Origin: Alisma plantago-aquatica
Taxonomy: Eukaryota > Streptophyta > Magnoliopsida > Alismatales > Alismataceae
Assembly: GCA_963693085.1 (NCBI GenBank)
Contig: OY856410.1
Coordinates: forward strand, 884,887,335 to 884,951,334
Length of the DNA: 64,000 bases
Direction: 5' to 3'
The translations under genes and the position numbers were made by a program. Numbering within the stretch: position 1 is the first letter of the stretch; the number at the start of each line of letters is the position of its first letter. The notes beneath the pieces are model-generated. The model searched no databases and was not told the origin of the DNA. It saw only the letters and a program-made list of their open reading frames with translations. Shown here one piece after another: positions 1 through 9,244 of this stretch.

Positions 1-985
1 CTTTTGTGAATGTTGTGAATGAATGTTGTTTTGAATGTTATGGATATGTTTGTTTGTGAATCTGTGGATGTATAATGGTTGTAACTGGATCATTTGTATA
101 AAGTATTCATCTTGCATGCCGTCCCTCATCTCTTATTTCAAAGTGTAATTAATTCTTTATCTTTATATTTGTACTCATATGATGTAATAGAGATAGGATT
201 AGTTTTCGTCTTTATATACTTGATGTAATGAGTCCACTTGAAGATCCAACTCCAAGGGGTGTCTATGGAGAAGAAACCTGAAGATCCAATTCCAAGAAGC
301 AACCTAAAAATCCAATTCCAACAAGAAACCAGAAGATCCAACTCCAAGGAGCATCCATGGACAACTTCAAATTCCAACCTCATGGAGCATCTATGAAGTT
401 GTTTAGCATAATATTGAACCTTACAGGTTGATTCACAAGTGTTGTTGCATGAGATGCACAAGACCTTAGGTGGACCGTAATCCTTTGTGGCTCTAAAGGA
501 TTAGAATAGTATGGCCACAATCGATGTTTTTGTGTTTGTGATTGCATGTCTATCATTTGTGGTTGTAAATATAGTAGTATATGATACATACTATAAGTAT
601 GTGGTGTTTGGATATGTATATGTATTAATAATATTAAGTTTTAGTCGCATTCCATAAAGCAACACACATGAAAATCTTGATTGACTATGTGTGGGCATGC
701 CTCCATGTGGTACACTATCTATCTCGTGGAAGTGTGATGGTGGGTGTGTGGGTCTGCCTCCACAGGGTGCACACGCATCGTGTTGGCTTATGGGTTGGAC
801 TTAACTAGGGAACCTTGATAGGATCAAGTACCTAGAGGCACACAGATGCATCATGGCAAGGAGTTGTGCATGATCATCTATCCAAGATTTGCATATGATG
901 CAATTGGCAAACGTTTCCTACCTTAGTATTTGGTCTTTGACGCCGACGTTGGCTGGGCAATGATCCAATTATTTTGGATCTTAAC
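1..985 (+). repeat. Ty1/copia 5' leader remnant
   Basis: Non-coding. From about 420 to 980 it matches, in order and orientation, the untranslated leader of the complete copia element further right (about 31270-31840). Shared landmarks include a gatgtataatgg/atgatacatac-type stretch, a 'ggatatgtatatgtat' run, 'ctatctcgt(g/a)gaag', 'cgtgttggctt', 'catggcaaggagtt' and 'ggatctt(a/g)ac'. Positions 238-380 hold four to five imperfect units of a 'gaagatccaactccaagga' motif spaced about 26-39 bases, in the place where the other leader has its own short repeats. The Ty3 LTR at 986 interrupts this leader, so it is the older element. The rest of that copia element is not visible in the window. The small open frames here have no recognisable product. 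Confidence 0.7.
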
Positions 986-1856
986 TGTTATAACCTCATT
1001 TTCTAGTAAATGTAATGAGATTTGTAAATCTCTATTAAAGACATAAATAATAATTATGTTTGATTGCATGATTAATTTTGTGAATGAAAGCCTTGCATGT
1101 TGTTTGATGGGCCTTGTTGGCCATTAAGCCCATTTGAAAGAATAATAAAAAGAAAATGAAAAAGGAGTTCCTTTTTAATAAAGAATTTCAATGGGAAAAT
1201 ATAATATATAAGAAAAGAGGAAAGAATGGTTAAAAAGGCTAAAAGATAATTTCCAAAAATATAATTTCGTGTTATAAGGGTTCCTTGGGGTTCAAGGAAC
1301 TCAGAATAATTAGATAATGGCCAAGGAAATAAAGAAAAGGTGGAAAATACCATTAATTAAAGGATAACTTGAAACTAAAGTAAAGGACTCGTTTCATTTG
1401 AATAATGACTCCTAATTTTTGCACAATGAGAGATAAACGTGAGAATGATTTTCCTTTAAAATTTGAGGCCAAAAGGACTTATGGATTGAGACTTATTTAA
1501 TTTCCAAGTTAGCTTTAAAATAAGGATTTTCCTTGTTTTATTGGGAATTCTTTCCCTTTTTGGTTTGAACGTGGATGATCTGAGCCGTTGAATTTTGATC
1601 CAACTAACCCGGCTATTGCCTAGAGTCCCAGAGGGACAAGAACTGTAGCACGTCTACAGGGGTTTTTCCCCTCAATTTTCCTTTCACCTTGGTGCATGAG
1701 CACTTGGGATGATAGTCCCATCACGTTTGGGAGACCCAGACGAAGAGCTTTGACCCTAGTTTTTCCATCTTTGGCGGTGTATATCCAAAACACCCAATTG
1801 GGCAAGAACCAGGGTTGGCGGTGAGGTCTGGAACCCTAGAAGAGACCCTCCCCTAG

Positions 1857-1868
1857 CCTATAAATAGG
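1857..1868 (+). promoter_or_regulatory. TATA box of Ty3 LTR
   Basis: The sequence 'cctataaatagg' marks the end of AT-rich U3 and lies just upstream of a GC-rich stretch. Transcription would begin roughly 30 bases downstream, near 1890-1900. The same box is conserved at about 49550-49562 and 57709-57721 on the minus strand. The start position is inferred from plant TATA spacing. Confidence 0.7.
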
Positions 1869-2507
1869 CCTCGGGTGGTTTCTCTCACCCTAACGCATCC
1901 AGGCGGCCACTTATAACCCCTCAAAGCCCTCTCTCCCACCTGATTACCCTAGCTCCAGCGAGGAGGTCCGTGCGGCACCGCCGCTGATTCTTTGAAGAAG
2001 AAGGAGAGGACGATGACCAGCAGCCCTCCGATCTTGGACAAGCGTGGACCGAGGCACGATCCAACGGGCCCCGGGGCAACGCGCTTAACTTAGGGAGCGC
2101 TCGGCGCGGAGTGTCGGATCAGGATCTGGCGGTGGCCGGATAAGTCAGGACGCTCGCGACTTCGAGCATTCGATCGAGATCCAGCGGCTAAGGGCGAGAA
2201 GCAGGACACGCCACTGAGTTAGTGGAGGCTTGCGACGCGGAGCGTCAGATCGACGCGGGGCGCATCGGAGCACTGATCTAACGGCTGAGTTTTTTTGGTA
2301 AAAATCTATCTCTAACCAAAATTACAGATAAATGAGTTTTCTTGCTAAAATCCTAGTAATTACTAGGAATCTCGTATAGGGAAAAGTTATATATGAAAGT
2401 TGGGTAGAAAATTTCAAGGAATCTGTTAAAAATAATTGTGGCATCCAATTCCAGTTCGTTTTGCAAAAGTAATTTAATGGTTAGTAAAATGCATTCCAAA
2501 TTAATTA

Positions 2508-2870
2508 GAAACCCTAATTACATGGAAAAGGTGTTTCTTTGTAACCTAATAGGTTGAGTAGAGGGATATTAACCTGTTTATTAATAATATGAAATCTTAA
2601 TCCGTTTTAATTGCATATGTGCCTAAAATTAGGGTTTATGTCTTAAAGGGGAGATAATGTACATAAAAACCCTAATTTAAGATTAAAGAAAAGGGAACCT
2701 TGTTATTCTAGTAATTTGCTAAAAAATAACTGTAAAACTGTTAGGAATGTTAAAAGGAGATAATTTAGGGGTTTTAGTGTTTTTGGTAAATTAGGGTTCA
2801 TAGTACTCGAGAATGAAAGTAAAACCCTAATTTTCAGGAAAACCCTAAAATTGGATAGAAACCCTAAGGG
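2508..2870 (+). promoter_or_regulatory. Cluster of telo-box-like motifs in LTR
   Basis: At least seven AAACCCTAA or TTAGGGTTT motifs lie within about 360 bases (near 2510, 2629, 2667, 2791, 2821, 2840 and 2861) on both strands. Telo boxes are known cis-elements near plant translation-gene promoters and bind TRB/Myb-like proteins. The cluster is conserved in the LTRs at 48.5-48.9 kb and 56.6-57.1 kb, and more loosely in the diverged LTR relic (about 61.97-62.21 kb). A function here is inference. Confidence 0.5.
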
Positions 2871-3866
2871 ACATAATGATACTGGATAAATACTAATAAA
2901 AGTGAATTTGTACTTTTCTTTCAGGGTTTGTGTGCCTTTGCTTGCTTAATTGGATATTCTCTTTCAACAATCTTGATTCTATATCTGAAACTACAGTTGG
3001 AGGTATGTGGTTACGCTTATGACTAACCGATGTAGTTTTCTGGGATTTTGTCGATGATTTCATCATGAACTGAATTAAACTGTTGGATGTTTTAATTCAT
3101 GCAATTGGTAAAGTGAATATGACTATCACATAATAAGTTATGCCTACTAGCTCAGATCTCCGTCCCTTCTGTAGTTTGATGGATGACCTAGTAAAAGGCT
3201 ACCAATGGGGTAGGCCTTCAGGTCCGTAAATGACTTAGTAAATGGCTACCAAGGAGGTAGGTCCATCAAGTCATATCGAGTTAGAGATTGGACTTTCTAC
3301 AGGAAGTGCCATGCAACTCAACCCTAGGTATTGGTCTACCTGTCAGGTAGGATCATGCAGGGTATAATGAAGATCCACCAAGTGAGGATGGTGATATCCA
3401 TGTCCACTGCAGGGACACTACAGAGATAAGGGATAGGAAGAGATTGAGTAGTACTGCTTAAAATGTAATTGGATTGTTTAATGGTAATTGGTTACCTACA
3501 TTGTTAATATAGTTGAACCAATTTTGTGATCCCCCACATACCAGCTTTGTGCTGATCGTGTTTTTGTTTGTCGGCGTTTTAGGTATGAATCCTAAAGGAA
3601 CAAACAGTAAACCGACACATTGCAAAATAAAAAGTAAAGTGCCAGGAGGATTAGATAGAGTAGATATAAGCAATGGATACTTAGAATCTCCAAGTTTTTC
3701 AAAGGTAACCAAGTTTAAATTTTTCTGCCAATATTCAGTTTAGTTTAGTAGAATTTCATAATTATAAGTGATTATTCATTGAACCTTTGATCCTATAATT
3801 GGTTAACGATTTCGACCTTCCGATCTCCCTTAATTGGGGGTTACCGAGAGGCAGGGTCGTTACAAT

Positions 3867-3878
3867 TGGTATCAGAGC
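3867..3878 (+). other. Primer binding site, initiator tRNA-Met type
   Basis: TGGTATCAGAGC is complementary to the 3' end of plant initiator tRNA-Met. It lies two bases after the LTR end, where minus-strand DNA synthesis is primed. The minus-strand tandem copies have one changed base here. Confidence 0.93.
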
Positions 3879-4323
3879 ATAAGTTCTTCATCTAATCATT
3901 AATAATTATTAAATTTTACAAATTCCATAGAACCGAGGGAGTTATTAGAGGATTTTCCAAAAGACTGAGGTGACTAGAAAAGGATCACATCCGGGGGCTG
4001 GCAAAATTTTCCTCCGCACCGCTAGTCGGAATACGAGGACTCCCGAATCGTGTGACTGCCTGGCCGATGTCTTAGGTTAAGACTCGAAATAAGATACCTT
4101 TAGGACTCTCTCATCTTGTTCATCCCTTCTCAACTCAATTCTTTTAAGGTCTTCAGGATTAGGGTTTCTCTCTCTTCCTCACCCTCATGTGGTTTGGGCA
4201 AGTAAGTTAGGAATTTAAGGAATCCTCCATCAAATAAATAAAAGATACGTAATGAGACATCACCGGCATAAGTATAATTAGTTTAATGATAAACTAAGTG
4301 GTTGTTTGATTATGCTTATGTAG
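3879..4323 (+). other. Ty3 5' leader (untranslated)
   Basis: A 445-base leader lies between the PBS and the gag start codon, with no useful open frame. It is conserved in reverse complement at 47095-47539 and 55255-55699. It presumably carries packaging and dimerisation signals, but I see no structure I can assign. Confidence 0.75.
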
Positions 4324-5679
4324 ATGGCTCGTACTAAGACCGTGGCAATTCCGATTGCTACAAGTGGAGGAGGACTTCCCCGCAAGGAGAGTGGATCCTC
4401 CGAGAAGTGGAAGCGGAACCATGGGGGCGAGACCTCCAAGAAGAGGAAAAGACCTGAAGAGACTGTGTGTGAGATACCCAATCCCGAGCCCATACCTTTC
4501 AACAACCTTGAGCAAGAGGGTGGACCGGAATATGAAGAGAAACATGAGTATGAGGAAGAAGCTCAGATGGAGGAGGATCAGTTTGGTAGTTCCGAACCGA
4601 CAATGGTAGTCCACACCACTGAATGGATGGAACAACAGAAGTGGCTGACTGAGGCTATTCATGCCCTGGCTCTGAGGGACATAGCTAGAGATGAGAAAGG
4701 TGAGCCACTCCCTGTCCGCCCTCGACTGGGAGTTACCATCCTGGACTTCGTTAAGCTGAACGTCGAGAAGTTCTGGGGGGAAGACAAGACTGAAGTGGTC
4801 GACAAGGCTGAGGCTTGGCTGCTTGCAGTCGAGAACGGGTTCCACATGCTTGAGGTGCAGCCCAACAAGAAAGTTCTATTTGCTACTCACCGTTTGGAAG
4901 GTGCAGCTAAGATATGGTGGGAGAACCATATCATTGGGAGAGACCTAAGCGAGGAACCGATGGCGTGGACCGACTTCAAGACCATCTTCACCGCCAGATT
5001 CATCCCCGTCTCAGCTAAGAAAGAGAAGGAAAGGGAGTTCACCAACATGACACAAGGAAGCTCTTCCGTGGCGGACTTTGGTCGCAGATTCCATATACTG
5101 GAACGTTTCGGGCACATGATGGATGAAGAGAGGAGGGTGGACCATTTCATAGAGCATCTACATCCCTCCATCAAGCCCCATGTGATGGATAGCAAGCCAA
5201 AGACCTTCGCTAAAGCTTACAACACCGCCTTGGACATGGAAAGGACGGTGATGCCTGCACAGAATCAATCCAAGGGATACTTGGGCTTCAGTGAAGGAGC
5301 TCAAGGTCAGAAGAACAACCACAAGAAAGGTCACGGGCGTCACCAGGACAAAGGAAGACTTGGAGGGAAAGGGAAACCTCATCAAGAGAACAACCGGCCT
5401 CGATGCCGCACCTGCGGAAGGTGGCACACCGGTGAGTGCTGCTTCAAGAAGAGGGTATGCTACCGGTGCCAGCAAGAAGGACACCTCATCGCCAATTGCC
5501 CGCAGCCTGACCTGAGAGGACCTTTAGGGGCACAGCCCGTGGCAGCACAACCTGTAGCTGCAGCACCCCCAGCCGGAGTACCACCAGCTGGAGAGAGGAG
5601 ACAGGCTAGAGTGTTCTCCATCAACAATGAAGAAGCTCAGGCAAATGCTAACCAGTTGATCGAGGGTAATAACCCATAG
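4324..5679 (+). CDS. gag: Ty3/gypsy gag polyprotein (intact, 451 aa)
   Basis: Structural capsid/nucleocapsid protein that would assemble cytoplasmic virus-like particles around element RNA. Residues 1-70 are basic then acidic and low-complexity. About 150-300 forms the retrotransposon gag/capsid region, with a WWENHI-type tryptophan-rich motif and a later FGRRFHILERF stretch. About 315-360 is basic and Lys/Gly-rich. The C-terminus has a classical CCHC knuckle, C379-X2-C382-X4-H387-X4-C392, preceded by a second Cys/His cluster at C361-X2-C364-X3-H368, and ends in a Pro/Ala-rich tail. The ATG at 4324 is the first in the leader's gag frame and is conserved in both minus-strand copies. It is intact because its G run at residue ~148 has six Gs, whereas the copies at 45.7-47.1 kb and 53.9-55.3 kb have seven and are frameshifted. 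The pol frame follows 62 bases later in another frame. Confidence 0.95.
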   Translation: MARTKTVAIPIATSGGGLPRKESGSSEKWKRNHGGETSKKRKRPEETVCEIPNPEPIPFNNLEQEGGPEYEEKHEYEEEAQMEEDQFGSSEPTMVVHTTEWMEQQKWLTEAIHALALRDIARDEKGEPLPVRPRLGVTILDFVKLNVEKFWGEDKTEVVDKAEAWLLAVENGFHMLEVQPNKKVLFATHRLEGAAKIWWENHIIGRDLSEEPMAWTDFKTIFTARFIPVSAKKEKEREFTNMTQGSSSVADFGRRFHILERFGHMMDEERRVDHFIEHLHPSIKPHVMDSKPKTFAKAYNTALDMERTVMPAQNQSKGYLGFSEGAQGQKNNHKKGHGRHQDKGRLGGKGKPHQENNRPRCRTCGRWHTGECCFKKRVCYRCQQEGHLIANCPQPDLRGPLGAQPVAAQPVAAAPPAGVPPAGERRQARVFSINNEEAQANANQLIEGNNP

Positions 5680-5741
5680 TGTTTTCCTTTTAGTTCAGTA
5701 GACCATGTAGTAGCTTTCTAATTTGGAATATCTATGTAGGC

Positions 5742-5847
5742 ATGTTGGAAGTCATGGGACAAAATGTAAAAGCACTCTTTGATTCTGGTTCTACTAATAC
5801 TTTTATTTCGAGAAATCTGGCAACTATGCTTGATTTGGATATCAAGG
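5742..5847 (+). pseudogene. pol: Truncated Ty3 pol, protease start only
   Basis: The first ~35 codons of pol remain, including the aspartic protease motif DSG at residues 14-16 followed by STNTF. Homology ends at 5847, where unrelated DNA begins, and a stop follows three codons later. It encodes no reverse transcriptase or integrase. The ATG is the start shared with the minus-strand copies (45675 and 53835). Confidence 0.9.
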
Positions 5848-6240
5848 TCCAATGATCTAAGGTGGTTCCCCTTGAGTCTTCTATAGCCATTAATGAGGAA
5901 ATTGTTGCAATTTTAGAAGAGGTTTACACAATAGGAATTACATACTATAAATAAGAAACATGTATAATGCAAAACTCACTAATCCTCTGCAGTAGGGTTC
6001 CAACCAAGACAAACAATATCCCATTTTATCTCATGTAGAACTGATCCTTCAATAGGGATCTTCTCCACAGTTACAAATTCCTCCAAAGTAAATGCCTCTT
6101 GTTTTTTCTTAGCATTATAGTCATCATCAGTGATCAGCTTTTGCTTGTTTGGTTGTTTTCCACCCATTATGAAGACGACAAATGAAAATAGGAGAGGAGA
6201 CGTTCAACAAGAAAGCATGTGGTAGTGAAATCACAACAAT
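5848..6240 (-). repeat. Diverged duplication, copy A, with possible exon-like frame
   Basis: The minus strand carries a 62-codon frame (5979-6167) rich in Lys/Glu, ending in a stretch with WDIVCLGWNP. The sequence downstream ('gaggatta' then GTGAGTTTT) resembles a 5' splice site. A diverged copy of the same ~390 bases, including the GTGAGT site and the Trp-rich stretch but with stops, lies at about 6960-7350. I do not recognise the protein. It could be a captured first exon or part of an unidentified transposon. Confidence 0.35.
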
Positions 6241-6639
6241 GACATGTTATTTTTTTTAAACAATGACGTGATTCTAAATACATAACACAATGGAAGCATT
6301 TACAAAACAAGGTTTATGTGTAACATCATCCATTACTAGTAGGTGTCTTAGAAACCAAGGTTATAGATAAGTTATACAATCACAAGAAACACAAATATAC
6401 ATTAATAGGAATAATAGTGTTTATGTTTGGTAATAATGACTTGCAACAACCCATTAGCAATAGTGTACAACAATTACTCCCATGTAATATGATTTACAAT
6501 CCCAATATATATTATTAATTATTTAGAAAAGTGTATACTTTGATTAGGTCATATTTTACATGTCAACAGAAAACTAATTTTTCTACTAAAAGTTGGCTAC
6601 TTGGAGAATGGTGAAAAAGTTATGATTATTAGTTGATTT

Positions 6640-6870
6640 GAATGTAGTGCTGGTTAATTCTACATCAAAATTGATTATCAATATCTACAAATGTTGGTTG
6701 GTTGATGAGCCCAAACTAGTTAATCATGTCAATGAATACTGGTTAATCATGAATTCAAAACTAGTTACTCATGCTTAGAATGCTTGTTAGTCGTAAACTC
6801 TAATCTGGTAATCGTTGCCAATGAACATTGGTTCTTTGTGAAGTTGAAACCAGTTACTCATGCTAAAGAA
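6640..6870. repeat. Short degenerate repeats around 'actagttaatcatg'
   Basis: Several imperfect units contain 'ctagttaatcatg', 'ctagttactcatgct' and 'aatgaacattggtt', spaced about 40-60 bases. Such motif-dense tracts occur in the subterminal regions of DNA transposons, but no terminal repeats are visible to support that. No coding potential seen. Confidence 0.4.
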
Positions 6871-6959
6871 AGAGGGATATTGAAAAATCAAAATAGGTGT
6901 TAATTAATGTTTTATAATTGTACATGAAAACTAGTTATATGTAGAAACTAAATTACTAT

Positions 6960-7350
6960 GAGAACTTGGACACATGAATGTATGAGGGAACTCATATTGT
7001 TCCCCTAGAGTCTACAATAGTTGAGAAATAAGAGGTTAATGCGTAAAAATTGAAGTATAAATAAGAACAAATGTACAATTAATACTCACAAATATTCTTC
7101 ATCGATAGGGCTCCATGCCAAATAACAAATTCAACTTTCATTAGAATCCACATTTGAATCTTCTATTGCAATAATTATGTATGTCGGTATCATTGAAGAA
7201 GAAGAGCTTGCCTGCTCCATCTACTTCCTCTTTGGTGTCATTTTCCTATTTTAGTTTGACTTGGAGGAGAGGTATACTATAACAAGATAAAAATATGAAC
7301 GATGAGGACTAGCTGCAACCACAACAAAAGCAAATTAGAAGTTACACAAA
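6960..7350 (-). repeat. Diverged duplication, copy B
   Basis: Reads in parallel with copy A about 1.1 kb to the left: a coding-like stretch with Trp-x-Pro and acidic residues, then 'gtgagtatt', then the same non-coding run containing 'ttcttatttata' and 'gactctaggggaac'. The coding frame has in-frame stops, so this copy looks dead. Confidence 0.4.
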
Positions 7351-7993
7351 AAGCAACAGAAAAAGAATGGGGGAAGTGCCTGAGGTAGGGTTGGGAACTA
7401 AAAAGAGAATAGACTTGAAACATCATGTTTGCGGTACAGTGGCATCTATATTCCAAAAATTAATTAGAACTACATATTCTCAAGTAGCACGGGAAAAGAA
7501 GATAAAAGGGACATAATAATTAAAAACTAAATATTGGAATATGTCTTTTGAAGGTTTGTAGAATAGTTTATGTTGATTATATAATGTCAAAAAATGTTGA
7601 CAATGTTGACATATGCTTGTTATTAGGTTTCTTGAATTATATTTACGATGTTGGTCTAATGGTTGTGTGTTAGTCATATTATGTGAGTTATAATATTGAT
7701 CCAATTCTGGTTATATCGAACAAATGTTGGTTTTGGGCTTGTGTTTGACAAATGATGGTATTATGTTAGACGATTGTTGGTTATTATACTACATGAATGT
7801 TGGTTATTGTACTACATCAATGTTGGAATTATTATAAATTAATGATGTTCTTCACACTATGTCAGGGTATCTAATGCACTCATAAATGACAAAGTCGACC
7901 GAACAGAGTTTGGTCGTTCTTCTAGCTGTGTGCTTAGCCAATATACAAATAGATAAACTTCTCAATCCAACAGTTTCAACACATGAAAAATTG

Positions 7994-7995
<2 letters not shown>
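7351..7995. other. AT-rich stretch with short 'atgttggttat' repeats
   Basis: No gene seen. From about 7715 to 7840 a 23-26-base motif, 'atgttggttattatactacatga' and variants, recurs three to five times. The rest is unstructured AT-rich DNA. Confidence 0.4.

Positions 7996-8036
<41 letters not shown>
7996..8036. repeat. (AT)n microsatellite
   Basis: About 20 uninterrupted AT dinucleotides. Likely length-variable. The small minus-strand frame reading through it (a Tyr-Ile run) is an artefact of the repeat. Confidence 0.97.
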
Positions 8037-8038
<2 letters not shown>

Positions 8039-9244
8039 TGATGTAGAGATACAATTTCTATAAAATATTGGTTACATAAATCCAAGCCTCTAAAATATAT
8101 GATCCCTCAATAGATTGTGGTCATCCCTCACTAGTTAGGATACCACCTTACTCTTGAACTCCATGATATACCTTCAATGTCAAATGACTTTCCTGATTAT
8201 CTGTGTTGAAAGGATGTTTTCGTAGGCATTTTGAAATGTTAGAGAGGGTCAAAAGTAGAGGAAGTAATTAGAATCCATGAATAAGATCAATGTCATATGA
8301 GGATGTGAAGTAAGGAAGTACAAGCACCCATTAAATAAAAAATATTTGAAATAATATCTGGTACATATTGGCGTGAAGAAATGCATCTAGTTGTAAAATG
8401 ACAACACTACAAGCCATCAAATCGTGGAAGATAAATGACAAGGGTTTGTCGTAGTGTGGAATGCTTGAGAAAGTAATTGTCCCAAAAAATACCCCTCATC
8501 GACCGGATGGAAAGTAGGTTGTCATGTGTCCATTTAACTGGTGGGCAGTATAGATCACGCTTAGGACGTCCTGAGAAAAACACCTATGTGGACCGAATCT
8601 GAACAAACACCTATCCGTTGTCCCAAGTATCCTCAAGTTCATTGCTAGGTATGAATCCTAATAATATAAGTGATGCCTCTTATCCATATGGTAAACAAAT
8701 CTAGAAAGGAAAAAAATCGGAAGCCACATGCTAAAAATTATTAACACTCACCTTTGTTTCATCCAACTCCCAGTTAGTCTCTGACCAATTGAGCTGACAC
8801 CAGGTGGAGTGCACTTCATGCCAATGCATTAGAATCCTGAAAGACATTCTCTTCAATGGCTATAATGGCTACATGGTTCCCTTTGTTTCTTTTTGCTCTC
8901 TCCCTCTCTCTCTTTTTAGGTAGGGCATTCCTTGTTAAGCTTATCTTGACCTGAAACATGCTTGCATCCATCACTGATGAGGATGTAGTTTTGTTGCTTT
9001 TGGAAATGCTTTCCAAAAACTCATTGTCGATTAGCCCCGACATAGACCACCACCTCCTCAACTCCCTCCCCAACCATTGCCATCAAAATCCAATGTTATC
9101 ATGATCTCATCCGACATACTCATGACTACTACCGAGATTCACCACAAGCACCAAAGCTTGATCACAAGTCGCAACAGTTGTGCCCACACTGCATTGACCC
9201 CTTACACTACCTGCATTGTGACTCCGCCAACACCAATATCTTCT
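8037..9244. other. Unassigned intergenic DNA
   Basis: No recognisable gene or transposon protein. Short frames such as 8816-9073 (minus) and 9077-9310 (plus) are low-complexity (Arg/Lys- or Thr/Ser/Pro-rich) with no known motif. A 52-base segment at 8405-8456 begins CACTAC and ends GTAGTG; see the rejected list. Confidence 0.5.

Larger units (their letters stand above)
986..3864 (+). repeat. 5' LTR of Ty3 element A (2,879 bp)
   Basis: It starts TGTTATAACCTC and ends GGTCGTTACA, giving the canonical TG...CA ends. The PBS follows two bases later. It is the same length as the minus-strand LTR at 47554-50432 and nearly the same as 55714-58591, which are its reverse-complement homologues. Internal layout: AT-rich U3 to about 1850, a TATA box at 1857, a GC-rich segment at about 1900-2290, a cluster of telo-box-like AAACCCTAA motifs at 2508-2870, and a conserved 3' third with splice-site-like signals. 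The small open frames inside (for example 3513-3743) are conserved between copies only because the LTR is; I do not call them genes. Confidence 0.95.
986..5847 (+). mobile_element. Ty3/gypsy chromovirus-like element A, 3'-truncated
   Basis: A 5' LTR, PBS, leader, complete gag and the first ~35 codons of pol are present in order. Homology to the two minus-strand relatives (45.6-50.4 kb and 53.8-58.6 kb) stops abruptly after 'atcaagg' at 5847, so the rest of pol, the PPT and the 3' LTR are lost. The five bases before the LTR (TTAAC, 981-985) would be the target-site duplication, but the partner copy is gone. The Tekay/Del-like lineage is inferred from the related full pol at 50.5-53.8 kb, which ends in a chromodomain. 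This copy has the intact gag frame that the minus-strand copies have lost. Confidence 0.92.

Noticed and set aside
3513..3743. 76-codon frame conserved in all three Ty3 LTRs
   Set aside because: Conserved only as part of the LTR, also open on the opposite strand (3458-3712), and broken in the diverged relic. More likely exon-like or regulatory sequence than a protein.
7852..8085. 77-codon minus-strand frame with a Tyr-Ile run
   Set aside because: Reads through the (AT)n microsatellite. No other support.
8405..8456. CACTA transposon-like ends (CACTAC ... GTAGTG, 52 bp apart)
   Set aside because: Only six bases are inverted, the spacing is far too short for an element, and there is no matching 3-bp target-site duplication or transposase.
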